A stretch of 57,505 bases of DNA, taken from positions 1-57,505 of the forward strand of contig SFEH01000006.1 in assembly GCA_004557315.1 (NCBI GenBank), in the 5' to 3' direction. The DNA is from Bacteroidales bacterium. Lineage in GTDB: Bacteria > Bacteroidota > Bacteroidia > Bacteroidales > UBA3663. A program made the position numbers and the translations under genes. Below, one piece after another: positions 6,379 to 15,794 of the stretch (the first letter of the stretch is position 1; every line of letters starts with the position of its first letter). The notes beneath the pieces were generated by a model. The model was not told the origin of the DNA. It saw only the letters and a program-made list of their open reading frames with translations, and made no database searches.

Positions 6379-8946
6379 TCATCTGATTATCTTCTTTGTC
6401 TTGCCATCATTCATTCTCAAGATCTGTAAACCATCGCGGACACTGCGCTGAGCGGCACCATCGAGTGTGTAGATACGGTCGATGGCAGAGTTGTCGATGC
6501 GATCTATGACAGACTCGATGTCGGTGACAGAAAACTCGACGATGTTCTTGAACTGACCCCAATATGGGTCGCCTTGATAGAGACCTTTTGTGCCTGTAGG
6601 CACGTAGAGAGTGGCGGTGTCGTAGAGGGCTTCTTCGAAGTGATCACCAGAAGTAGGAGTCACCACATTCTCAGAGCGGAGATAGATGGACTTGATGGAT
6701 TCACAAAAACGGAAAGCGCCTTCTCCCCAATTCTCTACTCCACTGCCGATAACCACGGTTTCGAGCATTTCACTAAAAGCACAAACCAATTGTTTCAGGG
6801 TCTTTACCCCATCTGGGATGACGAAAGATGTTGTTTGAAGGCATGATGCAGAAGCACCCCTCAGGGTTGTCACCGACTCAGGAATCTGGTAGTTGTCATG
6901 AATGCACGGCATAAGCACAAGCTCGGTCATATCCTTGGTCAAGAGCATTCCGTTGGACATAGCAAAGTTGGCATTGCCTTCGCCAAGGGTTATCTCCTTC
7001 AGGTTTTCGGCAAAGACCATGAAAGACTCACCAATCGACTTTACGCTAGAAGGGATATGGATCGACGATACGCTGATGCAACCCAATCCCATTACTCCAA
7101 TGCTTTCAAGACCTTCGGGAAGAGTCAGTGAAGTCACAGCAGCTGAGCCATTAAGAGCTGCATCATCGATCGTCTTGACTGTGGCAGGAAGCTTCAGGTC
7201 AATGCTTTTATTCCAGTCGGTTGCGCCCAACAGATAGAGGAAGCGCGTCTTGTCGGCCGATAGGAGCATATTGCCTTCCATGACGAAGTGCTTGTTGCCT
7301 TCTTCAATCTTCATTTCTTCAAGGTCGTAGTTGAGTGTGAATGCGGAAGGTTCGATTTCCTCGACCGAAGCTGGGATGGTGATTGACTTGAGTCCCCACA
7401 CAGAGCTTAATCCACGATAGTTGATTTTCTTCAGCGTCGAAGGCAATGTGATACTGTCGATTTTTCTCATAGTGAAACAGCATTCACCAAGCTCGGTCAC
7501 AGGATAGGTGACCCCATCGACAGTGATTTCCTCAGGGACGACAATGGAGCCCGAATAAGGGTCGCATAGGTTTGTGGATCCATTCTCGCCCATGTAGCTA
7601 TCAGTCACTACTGTGGCTGTCATTTCCTGCTTATTGAGATCATAAGCCAATCCATCGACCACCACCGATGCAGCACTTGCCTCGCCTGAATATGTGTCGA
7701 TACCAGCCAAAGAGTACTCCCTGATGTTGGTAAACACGTCCCAGCCCTTGGTTGCGGCGTATTTCTGACTTGACCCCTCAGGGACAAAAAGCGTAGGGAT
7801 GGAATCTTGACCGATTACAAACATGTCACCCTCAGACAGCTCCACGGGCTCAGGGTTGCGCGAGAATACCGACTTCAGAACCGGGTTGCCAGTGATGGAA
7901 GGAAAACCAATCTCTTTCACGCTACTGCCGATGACAAGAGTCTTGAGCTTTTCGTTATTGCGTATGGCATAGCGCTTCAAATACTCAACCGTATTTGGAA
8001 TGGTGAGAGAGCGCATGTTTGTTTGGTTGATTGCATTAGAATCGATAGTCTTGACGGTTTTTGGGATGCTCAACGAAGTGTGACCGACCGTCACCTTGAT
8101 GAGATTGGAGATGTCCTTGTCATACAACACACCATCGACAACAGTATAATAAGGATTCGCTTCATTGACGGTTATCTCGTTGAGATTGCGCGTATCTGCC
8201 AAACAGCTTTCGCCTATACTTCTCACAGTAGAAGGGAAGGCAATGGATGAGATGCCTGTGGCAGCGAATGCATATTGTCCAATCGTCTCAAGTCCCTCAG
8301 GCAAAGCTATTGACTTCACGGACTCATCATTACTCAAGGCAAAGTGATCAATTGACTTGATTGTAGAAGGGAGAATTATATCGAGCGGATTTTGATTGTC
8401 GTATGCATCTATGAGGCAGAGCAGTCGTGTCTTGCTTGCCGACATCAGCATATTCTGCTCGCAGCAGAAATGCGTATTGCCCTCTTCGACAACGATAGTT
8501 TTCAGGTTGAAGAGAAACGTGAAGCTTGCCTGACCGATTTCTTCTACAGAAGCGGGAATGGTCAACGTGGAGAGTCCTATCAACATCGAAAAGGCTTGAT
8601 CACAGATTTTCTTCAACGTTGATGGCATTGTGATGCTGGTTATCTCGCGCATGTAAAAAGCGGCACTGCTTATCTCAGTCACTGTGTATTGGGTATCATC
8701 GACAGTGATCGACGAAGGAATGACGATTTCGCCCGAATAAAAGTCACATAGCTGCTGTGTTTTGCCTGCCTCATCGGTGTAAAACTCGTGTATGACAGCG
8801 GCGGTCTTGTTCACCTTGTCAAGATTGTAGGCGATGCCGTTAACGGCGACTCGATTTGCCGCTGTTCCAGATGTCTGGGCTTTTGCCCAACTGCATGAAA
8901 TCAGCATTGAGAAGAACAATGCAAGAAAAGGAGTAAAGTGTTTCAT
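6379..8946 (-). CDS. BspA-like leucine-rich-repeat surface protein
   Basis: 855 residues with a signal peptide (about 1-23, cleavage after AKA). It is almost wholly LRR_5-type repeats of the Treponema pallidum/BspA kind (LPSTLKKI, ITIPASVEEIG, LPEGLESIG). The protein is two homologous halves, about residues 30-412 and 426-805, matching from AVNGIAYNL/VVDGLAYDL through to a shared closing pattern (LFVPEGSSQKY / LYVPTGTKGLY). The last 40 residues (IYTLDG, LQILRMNDGKTKK) match the short C-terminal domain common on secreted Prevotella proteins, which may act in sorting. BspA-like proteins bind host matrix or other bacteria; that role is known for the family and is not shown here. The next gene downstream of its promoter side encodes an AraC-type regulator. 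Confidence 0.9.
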   Translation of the reverse strand: MKHFTPFLALFFSMLISCSWAKAQTSGTAANRVAVNGIAYNLDKVNKTAAVIHEFYTDEAGKTQQLCDFYSGEIVIPSSITVDDTQYTVTEISSAAFYMREITSITMPSTLKKICDQAFSMLIGLSTLTIPASVEEIGQASFTFLFNLKTIVVEEGNTHFCCEQNMLMSASKTRLLCLIDAYDNQNPLDIILPSTIKSIDHFALSNDESVKSIALPEGLETIGQYAFAATGISSIAFPSTVRSIGESCLADTRNLNEITVNEANPYYTVVDGVLYDKDISNLIKVTVGHTSLSIPKTVKTIDSNAINQTNMRSLTIPNTVEYLKRYAIRNNEKLKTLVIGSSVKEIGFPSITGNPVLKSVFSRNPEPVELSEGDMFVIGQDSIPTLFVPEGSSQKYAATKGWDVFTNIREYSLAGIDTYSGEASAASVVVDGLAYDLNKQEMTATVVTDSYMGENGSTNLCDPYSGSIVVPEEITVDGVTYPVTELGECCFTMRKIDSITLPSTLKKINYRGLSSVWGLKSITIPASVEEIEPSAFTLNYDLEEMKIEEGNKHFVMEGNMLLSADKTRFLYLLGATDWNKSIDLKLPATVKTIDDAALNGSAAVTSLTLPEGLESIGVMGLGCISVSSIHIPSSVKSIGESFMVFAENLKEITLGEGNANFAMSNGMLLTKDMTELVLMPCIHDNYQIPESVTTLRGASASCLQTTSFVIPDGVKTLKQLVCAFSEMLETVVIGSGVENWGEGAFRFCESIKSIYLRSENVVTPTSGDHFEEALYDTATLYVPTGTKGLYQGDPYWGQFKNIVEFSVTDIESVIDRIDNSAIDRIYTLDGAAQRSVRDGLQILRMNDGKTKKIIR

Positions 8947-9031
8947 AAAAAAAAATGTTTAGTAATTGATTCTAGGCGCACCCAAAGTCTGCAATATAGA
9001 AGTGACTTTAGAGTGCGCTCACTAAAGATGG

Positions 9032-10153
9032 TCAAATTATTTTCGAGGAATAGTAACTCTTCGGGCTCATCTCCTTGACTTTCGAGAAATAGCGGTTGAA
9101 AGATGAGAGGGAGTTGAAGCCACTCATTTCTGCCACCACTGTCATAGGCTTACGACCATTGACAGGCATTGCATCGATGATGCGGCAAGCCTCGGCGATG
9201 CGATAGGTGTTGATATAGTCATAGAAGGTGGTTTTCAATGTGTTGTTGAAATACTCCGACAGATAGGTCTTGTTGGTGCCGATTGCCTGAGCCACATCGC
9301 CTAGCGAGACGAGAGGATTGAGATAGACCTTGTTTTCCTCCATAATCTGCTGCAGACGCTCGGCAATCAAGGTGTCTCGTTCTGAAATTGATTGTTTAAT
9401 GGTTTGTGTTTCTTCAATAATTGCTTCATTCTCTTCATTGGCATTGCTCTCATGAGGCTTTTCTGCCTCTTCAGGCCTGAACATTCGGATGAGTCTGTGT
9501 CGGCGTGCAAATAGGAAGAGGAAAGTCCAGAAGATAATGGAGAAGAGATTGAACATTGACTCGCTCAGCCATGTCGTCTCATCGAATGCAAAAGCATAGA
9601 AAAACAGGGCAGAAAAATACACAAAACACGAAACGACAACCCAATTCACGTCGATACGGTGGCTGTAGGAGTAGTTGTCGGTGATATACTTATGATGTTT
9701 GGCGGCAAATATCAGCACATACACTAATGTGATAATCGAAAGAATGAAGTCAAAAGCGAGAGCTGCAAGGACAACTTCTTCAATAGGATAGAGAACAAAC
9801 GCCAGGACAAACAGCAACTGTAAGACCAATAGTCTAATAAAGCGCTTTTTGGTAATAGACATTGGGTGTACGGCCTCAAAGAAAAATGAGCATATCAGTG
9901 GGATGAGCAGCAAGTCCACGATCCTAGCCACGTCGTTTAGAAACATTGAGTACTTCCACTCAGAGAAGAGAAAGACTGCATCTTTTATATGACCAAAGGT
10001 CAGGAATGCTGTGGCATAGAACAGGAGCTGCATCATCCTGCTGCGTCGTTTGTAGCTATAGAGCCTGACACTCCAGAACACAAAGAAGAGCGTGACAGCA
10101 CCTCTCATGTAATGCGCGAATGCCTCGATTGTCAATAACGAATATTCTTCCAT
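9032..10153 (-). CDS. Membrane-anchored AraC-family transcriptional regulator
   Basis: 373 residues. The N-terminal 215 contain about six or seven hydrophobic helices (for example LLIPLICSFFFEAV and VVVSCFVYFSALFFYAFAF). A polar linker rich in Glu and Asn (about 225-260) leads to a C-terminal AraC-type helix-turn-helix domain (about 265-373). That domain shows the two-helix pattern VSLGDVAQAIGTNKTYLSEYF and the usual FNSLSSFNRYFSKVKEMSPKSY signature across its second half. Such proteins sense a signal in or at the membrane and bind DNA directly. It is transcribed toward the BspA-like gene with an 85-base gap, so that gene is a plausible target; this is inference. Confidence 0.9.
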   Translation of the reverse strand: MEEYSLLTIEAFAHYMRGAVTLFFVFWSVRLYSYKRRSRMMQLLFYATAFLTFGHIKDAVFLFSEWKYSMFLNDVARIVDLLLIPLICSFFFEAVHPMSITKKRFIRLLVLQLLFVLAFVLYPIEEVVLAALAFDFILSIITLVYVLIFAAKHHKYITDNYSYSHRIDVNWVVVSCFVYFSALFFYAFAFDETTWLSESMFNLFSIIFWTFLFLFARRHRLIRMFRPEEAEKPHESNANEENEAIIEETQTIKQSISERDTLIAERLQQIMEENKVYLNPLVSLGDVAQAIGTNKTYLSEYFNNTLKTTFYDYINTYRIAEACRIIDAMPVNGRKPMTVVAEMSGFNSLSSFNRYFSKVKEMSPKSYYSSKII

Positions 10154-10176
10154 TACCTTTTCTTAATTAGTTTATG

Positions 10177-10184
10177 CAAAAATA
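10177..10184 (-). promoter_or_regulatory. Possible -7 element of the AraC-type gene
   Basis: On the minus strand this reads TATTTTTG, about 24 bases before the start codon. No clear -33 element is seen. Confidence 0.35.
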
Positions 10185-10478
10185 AACATATTTTTTAACT
10201 TTATCATTTTGCAGAACGTGTAATTTGAGCAAAATGAGCAAAAATTGAACGATTGAGCAGTTTTTGATTTGTTGACACAAAATAAAGAGGTCAAAACTGG
10301 TATTATTTGTATTTTTGTTGTTTAATTATACGCTCTATTGCAATCTATGCATAACAAGATGAGTGTAATGCAGAATGTGCAATAGGGCTTGGATGCTGGG
10401 CAAAACAGACTTGTAAGATCTGATATTCGGAAGCAGCCTCTTTTTTTTCTGAAAAAAACTGCAGTATATTTGAAAGGA

Positions 10479-10568
10479 CAGACTTTTCTTGGACTTTTAA
10501 GAAAGTACAGACTTTTCTTGAAATTTTGAGAAAAGCTGGCAGTGCCTTCAATTATTATGAGGCAGTGC
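10479..10568. repeat. Short direct repeats in intergenic region
   Basis: CAGACTTTTCTTG occurs at 10479-10491 and 10508-10520, and GGCAGTGC at 10538-10545 and 10561-10568. They lie in the gap 10154-10572 between the oxidoreductase and the AraC-type gene. Short open frames here have no coding character, and I see no other feature in the gap. Confidence 0.6.
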
Positions 10569-10572
10569 GTTT

Positions 10573-11544
10573 TCAATCCATCGGAAAAGTCACTCCCCAC
10601 TCCTTTCGGAGCTGATCCATCTGTCGCATCACGCTGAGGGTTTCGGCATGCGGCATGAGTGGCGATTCCATCAAACCAGCAGCAAGACAACGCTCGCATT
10701 CGAAGACTTCGTATTCGTAGCCATTGATCATTTCGGCAGGCTTCTCATAGGTCGCTATCTTGCAATTGTCTTGATAGACTTCAATAAGTTCGGGGCAATT
10801 GATATTGTCAATGCGGATGTAACCCTTAGTGCCGCTGATGATGCCTTGGCGGTCGTTTTGGCACAATGCTCCTGCCTGGAGGTTCGCCATCTTACCATCG
10901 CGATAAGACAGTGAGATGCATTCGTGGAGGTCAACGCCTGTGTCGCTCAAATGTACATTCGAGACGGTGCGCAGCACGTCATTACCAAAGTACATACGGG
11001 CAAAATTGAGCGCATAGACACCGAGATCGAGCAAGGCTCCGCCACAGAGTTCTGGACGGATGATGCGCTCCTTATGTTCGATGCTATAGCAGAGTGTGGC
11101 TGTGAGAACACGAGGCTCGCCTATGACTCCGCTTTCCATCACTTCCTTTATCTTATGCGACATTGGCATATAGCGCGTCCATATCGCTTCGGTCACGAAC
11201 ACTCCACTTTCTTTGGCAAGAGCCAGAAGCTGCTCTGCCTCGCGTGCATTGGCAGTGAACGCTTTCTCTACAAGACAAGGCTTGCCGTGGGAGATGGCAA
11301 GTCGGGCGTGAGCGAAGTGGTGAGAATGGGGAGTCGCAACATAGACGAGATCGACGGCAGGGTCGCTAACAAGCTCCTCGTATGAGCCATAGGCCTTGGC
11401 TATGCCATTTTCTTTTGCAAAAGCCACTGCCTTGTCGAGCGAACGCGATGCCACTGCATAACACTCACAGCCCTGCGGCTTGGATGCCAGGGCATAAGCC
11501 ATTTTGCGGGCAATGCCGCCCGCTCCGATAATTCCTAAACGCAT
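10573..11544 (-). CDS. Gfo/Idh/MocA family oxidoreductase
   Basis: 323 residues. The N-terminal Rossmann fold begins MRLGIIGAGGIARKMA (GxGxxA-type dinucleotide site). The family's EKP-like motif appears as CLVEKAF near residue 93-99, where Lys is the usual catalytic residue. The C-terminal half is the alpha/beta substrate domain (GGALLDLGVYALNFARMYFG, typical of the dimeric-dehydrogenase branch). These enzymes use NAD(P) to oxidise or reduce sugars and related compounds; the substrate cannot be told here. The gene stands alone. A TATCTTTG -7 element lies about 20 bases upstream on the minus strand. Confidence 0.92.
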   Translation of the reverse strand: MRLGIIGAGGIARKMAYALASKPQGCECYAVASRSLDKAVAFAKENGIAKAYGSYEELVSDPAVDLVYVATPHSHHFAHARLAISHGKPCLVEKAFTANAREAEQLLALAKESGVFVTEAIWTRYMPMSHKIKEVMESGVIGEPRVLTATLCYSIEHKERIIRPELCGGALLDLGVYALNFARMYFGNDVLRTVSNVHLSDTGVDLHECISLSYRDGKMANLQAGALCQNDRQGIISGTKGYIRIDNINCPELIEVYQDNCKIATYEKPAEMINGYEYEVFECERCLAAGLMESPLMPHAETLSVMRQMDQLRKEWGVTFPMD

Positions 11545-11564
11545 AAGTCTTTTCTTTTTTGGGG

Positions 11565-11572
11565 CAAAGATA
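11565..11572 (-). promoter_or_regulatory. -7 element of the oxidoreductase gene
   Basis: Reads TATCTTTG on the minus strand, 21 bases before the start codon. The -33 element is not obvious. Confidence 0.45.
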
Positions 11573-11806
11573 AGGATTTATTTTTGATTTTGGCTTCTTT
11601 GAGAAGGGGAAAAGGAGGCAATGAGGGTGATTTTGAAGGGAGAAAGGGCAGAAACTCAAAAAAAGTGAAGAGAAAAGACCACGAAGGGCAATAACTCATC
11701 AAGGGAGGGGTTATGCGAATCGTGGTCTTGGTATAGATCAAAAAAGTAACAAGGCTGAAAGAAGCAAAGCTGACAGAAAGGCTAAAGAAGCGAAGCTGAC
11801 TGCAGG

Positions 11807-13123
11807 TCAGAAATCCTGGCCGTTGTAGAACTCAAGGATCTTGACGCGTATGAGGTATTCGTACTTTGACTGAACCTCATCGTGGAGAGCCTTCTCGAGT
11901 TTGGTGCGGGCTTGCTGGAGGTCGTAGGAAGTGCTGCGACCGGCACCGAAACGCTCTGCTTCGTAGCGATATGCGATGGAAGTGGATTCGGCGGCTTTCT
12001 TGGCTGACGCGTAGTTGTCGCGAGCCTTGGCTGCATTCCAATATGCCTGCTGGATCTCCTTGCCGAGGGTTTGGCGAGCCTCTTCGAGCGCCCAGTTGTA
12101 GCTCTGGACACTGAGACGCGCCTGGCGCACACTATTGCGCGAAGAGAAGCGGTTGAAGATAGGGATGCTGAGCGAAACACCTACATACTCACTGCCATTG
12201 TCCTTAAGCTGTTTGCCGAACGACTTGTTGTAGTCGGAGTCGTAGAGATGGTAGTAGCTGTTGCTGTAGGAAGCAGTGAGCGAAAGCGAAGGCATCATAT
12301 AGCTGCGAGCCACCTTTTCGGAGTAACGGCTCTGTTCGAGGTTATATTTGGCAGCCATGATGGCAGGATGAGTCTCTACGGCATAGGCGAAGACTGTCTC
12401 GGGCAGAGGCATATCGCCAAGCATGGACGTAGTGTCGAGTTCGATGACCGAGAACTTATCGGCATCGCAATCGAGGTTGAGCGCCTGAATGAGGTCGAGA
12501 CGCGCAATCATCTCATTGCCCTCGGCTTCAGTGAGCGAATGTTCGGACATTGCAACCTGAGCGCGGGCATTAGCCACCTCCGACTCTGGCTGGCGACCAG
12601 TTTCGAACAAAGCCTCGGCCTTGGCAAGAGCATCACGATCGAGGGCGAGCTGCTGACGCTGGATCTGGGTCAGACCCCTATAATATAGGGCATTGAGATA
12701 ATAGCTTGCCACTGTGACAGTGATGTCTCGCTTTGCCTTTTCAAGATTCTCGGTAGCAGCCTTGAGCGAATAACGGTCGGCCTTAATCTGGTTGGAGATA
12801 CGGAAACCTGTGAAGACAGGTACCTGAGCTCCAATATTGAACGACGAGCTGGTTGAGGTCTGATCGACTGTCGAACCATCACGTCCAGTGCTTCGTCCGA
12901 AACCGAAACTCTGACCCAAAGAGGCGCTTACCGAAGGTAGGCGGCTAAAGCGAGAAGTCTCAAGGGCAATCTCAGCATTCTGTTCCTGGAGTTTTCGCTG
13001 TTCGATGCCGATGTTATGGTCGATGGCATACTGCACGCAATCGTGGAGCGACATTGTCTGCTGTGCATGAGCCGAAGAAAGGCCGATGAGGCATAATGTC
13101 AGAATATGGAAAAGCTTTTTCAT
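11807..13123 (-). CDS. TolC-family outer-membrane efflux protein
   Basis: About 438 residues, with a signal peptide (MKKLFHILTLCLIGLSSAHA). Two repeats of the OEP domain are visible as long helical stretches (for example LEKAKRDITVTVASYYLNAL and EARQTLGKEIQQAYWNAAKA). The outer-membrane beta segments are rich in Ser, Tyr and Asn (around SLTASYSNSYYHLYDSD). TolC-like trimers form the outer-membrane channel of tripartite pumps. It is the last gene of the efflux operon that begins at 17937 and lies 236 bases after the adaptor gene. Two in-frame ATGs (13129 and 13123) are equally possible starts; the second gives the more typical signal peptide. Confidence 0.92.
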   Translation of the reverse strand: MKKLFHILTLCLIGLSSAHAQQTMSLHDCVQYAIDHNIGIEQRKLQEQNAEIALETSRFSRLPSVSASLGQSFGFGRSTGRDGSTVDQTSTSSSFNIGAQVPVFTGFRISNQIKADRYSLKAATENLEKAKRDITVTVASYYLNALYYRGLTQIQRQQLALDRDALAKAEALFETGRQPESEVANARAQVAMSEHSLTEAEGNEMIARLDLIQALNLDCDADKFSVIELDTTSMLGDMPLPETVFAYAVETHPAIMAAKYNLEQSRYSEKVARSYMMPSLSLTASYSNSYYHLYDSDYNKSFGKQLKDNGSEYVGVSLSIPIFNRFSSRNSVRQARLSVQSYNWALEEARQTLGKEIQQAYWNAAKARDNYASAKKAAESTSIAYRYEAERFGAGRSTSYDLQQARTKLEKALHDEVQSKYEYLIRVKILEFYNGQDF

Positions 13124-13314
13124 AATCATTTAATTTCTGCATCCCAGAAATGCCTTATCTCTCTATACAAGAACTTTTTGACAAAAGATTCATAAAGCAT
13201 CAAGGCTCTACTGGGGTGCAATAACTATAATATTCTTTGCGCATCCAAGAAAGTCCCTTACAGGAATTTGACAGATTAATCTTACTTTCAAAAAAAGACT
13301 TTCTGGCAAAGCAA

Positions 13315-13322
13315 CAAATATA
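13315..13322 (-). promoter_or_regulatory. Possible internal -7 element before tolC-like gene
   Basis: Reads TATATTTG on the minus strand within the 236-base gap before the TolC-like gene. No good -33 element was found. The same gap holds a long-range pairing TGCATCCCAG (13138-13147) with CTGGGGTGCA (13211-13220) that would fall in the leader. Confidence 0.3.
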
Positions 13323-13365
13323 TAAAAGTACTTTTGATGATGCGCTATCTATTTTTAATTAATTC

Positions 13366-14472
13366 TCACTCGGCCTTTTCGTTACCTCTCAGTTTCATAT
13401 CCTCAGTGACACCCTCGAGCACCTGGATATAGATACCATCGCTCATACCCACCTTGACAGGGATGCGTTCGAAAGACTGTGGAACGGCTGTCTCGTCGGA
13501 AGTGAGCTTATAGACGAAGGTGGAATCGTTGGAGAACTCGATGGCTGTTTCTTCGACAGAGAGCACATCAGAGACACGGTCGAGCACAATCTCAGCATTG
13601 GCACTATAGCCAGCTCGCACCACGATGCTGTCGGGGATATTGGTGGCTGCAGCCTTGATTTCGAAGAGGACGGCACCATTGTTCTCGATGCCCTTTGGCG
13701 ACACATATTCGAGCACAGCTGGAAGCTTGACACCCTGGATAGCTCCGATGGTGAGGGTGATGTCCATGCCGCTGTTGAGACGACCCACCTCTGTCTCATC
13801 GACCTTTCCACGGAAGATGATGTCGCTCATATCTGCAACAGTGGCGATGGTCGTACCGTCGCTATAGTTACTGGCATTGACCACAGTCGTACCCTTCTTG
13901 ACAGGGATATCGAGTATTCGGCCATTGACCGTACTTGTAACGATGGTAGTATTGATTTTGCCCGAACGCTTGCTGATACCGCTGGTGACGATGTCGAGAG
14001 CATCCTGAGCCGACTGTGCCGACTCGCGAGCCTTTTCGAGAGTGTTCTTTGCTTTCTCATACTCCTCCTTGGCAATCACTCCCTTATTGAAGAGCACTTC
14101 AGTGCGAGCAAACTCCTTTTCGGTTTCCTCAAGAGTGAGCTGAGAAGTGCGCACATTGCTCTGAGCATTGCTGAGCTGAGCCATATCAGGTATGACCTGG
14201 ATCTTTGCGATAGGGTCGCCAGTATAGACGAAATCGCCTGGTTCGCGATAGAGTTCGGTCACGATACCCTGGATCTGAGGCTTGAGGTTAACCTCATCGC
14301 GAGGCTCGACCTTACCATTGGCAATAGTCTTCTTCTCGAGGGTTCGGACAGCAGGAGTGAGACAGTCATAGACCTTCTCGACTGGTTGCGACTGCTTCCA
14401 GAGGAAATAGAAAGTGTAAAGAACCAATACGGCAACCAATGCCCATGCAACTCGCTTAATAATCTTTTTCAT
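13366..14472 (-). CDS. MacA-like periplasmic adaptor of ABC efflux pump
   Basis: 368 residues. One N-terminal membrane anchor (about 7-24, VAWALVAVLVLYTFYFLW) is followed by the membrane-fusion-protein order: biotinyl-lipoyl half-motif (VNLKPQIQGIVTELYREPGD), a coiled-coil hairpin (about 90-145, alternating Ala/Glu/Lys, TLEKARESAQSAQDAL), the second lipoyl half (VNGRILDIPVKKGTTV), and beta-barrel and membrane-proximal domains. It links an inner-membrane ABC permease to a TolC channel. It lies 50 bases after the second permease gene and before the TolC-like gene, the standard order for this pump type. Confidence 0.92.
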   Translation of the reverse strand: MKKIIKRVAWALVAVLVLYTFYFLWKQSQPVEKVYDCLTPAVRTLEKKTIANGKVEPRDEVNLKPQIQGIVTELYREPGDFVYTGDPIAKIQVIPDMAQLSNAQSNVRTSQLTLEETEKEFARTEVLFNKGVIAKEEYEKAKNTLEKARESAQSAQDALDIVTSGISKRSGKINTTIVTSTVNGRILDIPVKKGTTVVNASNYSDGTTIATVADMSDIIFRGKVDETEVGRLNSGMDITLTIGAIQGVKLPAVLEYVSPKGIENNGAVLFEIKAAATNIPDSIVVRAGYSANAEIVLDRVSDVLSVEETAIEFSNDSTFVYKLTSDETAVPQSFERIPVKVGMSDGIYIQVLEGVTEDMKLRGNEKAE

Positions 14473-14522
14473 AAGTCGTTATGTTGTTTTGTGGCAATGC
14501 CACGATGTTTTTTTATTCTGTT

Positions 14523-15794
14523 TTATTCATCTCTCAAAGCATCGATTGCCTTGATTTTCATTGCTCTGTTGGCTGGCATCCATCCAGCGACAAGTCCGCC
14601 TATGATGAGGATGATGAGAGCCACCACTGCTACGGTAAACGGAATCTGCGGATTGTCGAAGCCCTGGAACTCGGTGCCACTGCCATTTTCAATGGTCGAA
14701 GAGCCCTTGGTGACGATGCTTATGGCTTGTAAGATCCAGACACCAAGCGTGAGACCCGCAATGCCTGCAGTCACCGTGATAACGATGCTCTCGGACATTA
14801 TCTGGGTGAGGATGGTGCGAGGTGTAGCACCGATAGCTCGTCGAATGCCTATCTCCTGCGTGCGCTCCTTGACCGTCACAAGCATGATGTTCGAAACGCC
14901 GATCAAGCCAGCTAAGAGCGTTCCTGCACCGATGATCCAGATGAGGATGTAGATGCCGAGGAAGAGAAGGTCGAACATCTCGATGATCTCGGCAAGGTTG
15001 AAGCATTGGATAGCCATGGTGTCGTCGGGATGAGCATAGTGGATTTCCTTGACGACTCGGAGAATCTTGTCCTCCCACTCCTGAGCAGGGGCATCATCCT
15101 TGAGCGTTACGATCAGTGCGTGGATCATATCACCTTGTCCGTAGGTGTTCTGACCCGTTGTGAGCGGGATATGGATCGACTCATTGACCCCAGCTCCGAG
15201 GTTAATCATACCCGAACTTTCTCGCACAACACCTACAATAGTATAATACAGCTCGCCTGCCTTTATGAGCTTGCCACAAGGGTCGCCACCGCGCTTGAAG
15301 AGCGAGCGATAGACCTGATAACCAATGACACAGACCTTACGCTGCTCACGCACATCCATCTCGTTGAGGTATCGGCCGAAGAGCTGCTTCTGGGGGATAC
15401 ACTGGAAATAGCCCTTGTGAGTGCCCACAACCGAGAAATCCTCTGAAGCATCTTCATAAGCACAACGGAAACTGCCAAAGTTGTTGAGCGGCACGATGCG
15501 CTCAGTGATATTGCTGAAACGGCTCTGCAGGATGTCGATGTCTCGGTTTTCCAGCATGATGCTTCGTCCCTTGGAATAGCCCTTGTAAGCCATCGAGGTG
15601 GTTCCTCCGAAGAAGAAGACACTGTTGGCAGGGATGGATTTGAGGGCAGCGACGATACCATTGTTGAAGCCGAAGCCCATACCGACGAGGATCACGAGCA
15701 TGAGCATGCCCCAGAAGATACCGAAGGCCGTCATGATTGATCGCCATTTACTGCGTCGGATTGTCTGATATATTTCTGACCAAAGTTCTCTCAT
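14523..15794 (-). CDS. MacB-like ABC transporter permease (second of pair)
   Basis: 423 residues with the MacB/FtsX layout: an N-terminal membrane helix (MTAFGIFWGMLMLVILVGMG, about 21-40), a large periplasmic MacB_PCD domain (about 45-265), then three C-terminal helices (LLFLGIYILIWIIGAGTLLA, ITVTAGIAGLTLGVWIL, VAVVALIILIIGGLVAGWM). The cytoplasmic coupling segment RTQEIGIRRAIGATPRTIL is intact. It overlaps the upstream permease frame as ATGA. With the ATPase, adaptor and TolC-like protein it would form a tripartite efflux pump for drugs, peptides or lipoprotein-like cargo. Confidence 0.93.
   Translation of the reverse strand: MRELWSEIYQTIRRSKWRSIMTAFGIFWGMLMLVILVGMGFGFNNGIVAALKSIPANSVFFFGGTTSMAYKGYSKGRSIMLENRDIDILQSRFSNITERIVPLNNFGSFRCAYEDASEDFSVVGTHKGYFQCIPQKQLFGRYLNEMDVREQRKVCVIGYQVYRSLFKRGGDPCGKLIKAGELYYTIVGVVRESSGMINLGAGVNESIHIPLTTGQNTYGQGDMIHALIVTLKDDAPAQEWEDKILRVVKEIHYAHPDDTMAIQCFNLAEIIEMFDLLFLGIYILIWIIGAGTLLAGLIGVSNIMLVTVKERTQEIGIRRAIGATPRTILTQIMSESIVITVTAGIAGLTLGVWILQAISIVTKGSSTIENGSGTEFQGFDNPQIPFTVAVVALIILIIGGLVAGWMPANRAMKIKAIDALRDE

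Noticed and set aside
10322..10572. Short frames between the oxidoreductase and the AraC-type gene
   Set aside because: They overlap simple repeats, have Cys/Phe/Lys-biased translations and no start context.
13138..13220. Long-range pairing in the tolC-like leader as a riboswitch
   Set aside because: A single 10-bp pairing with no known aptamer motif is too little to support it.
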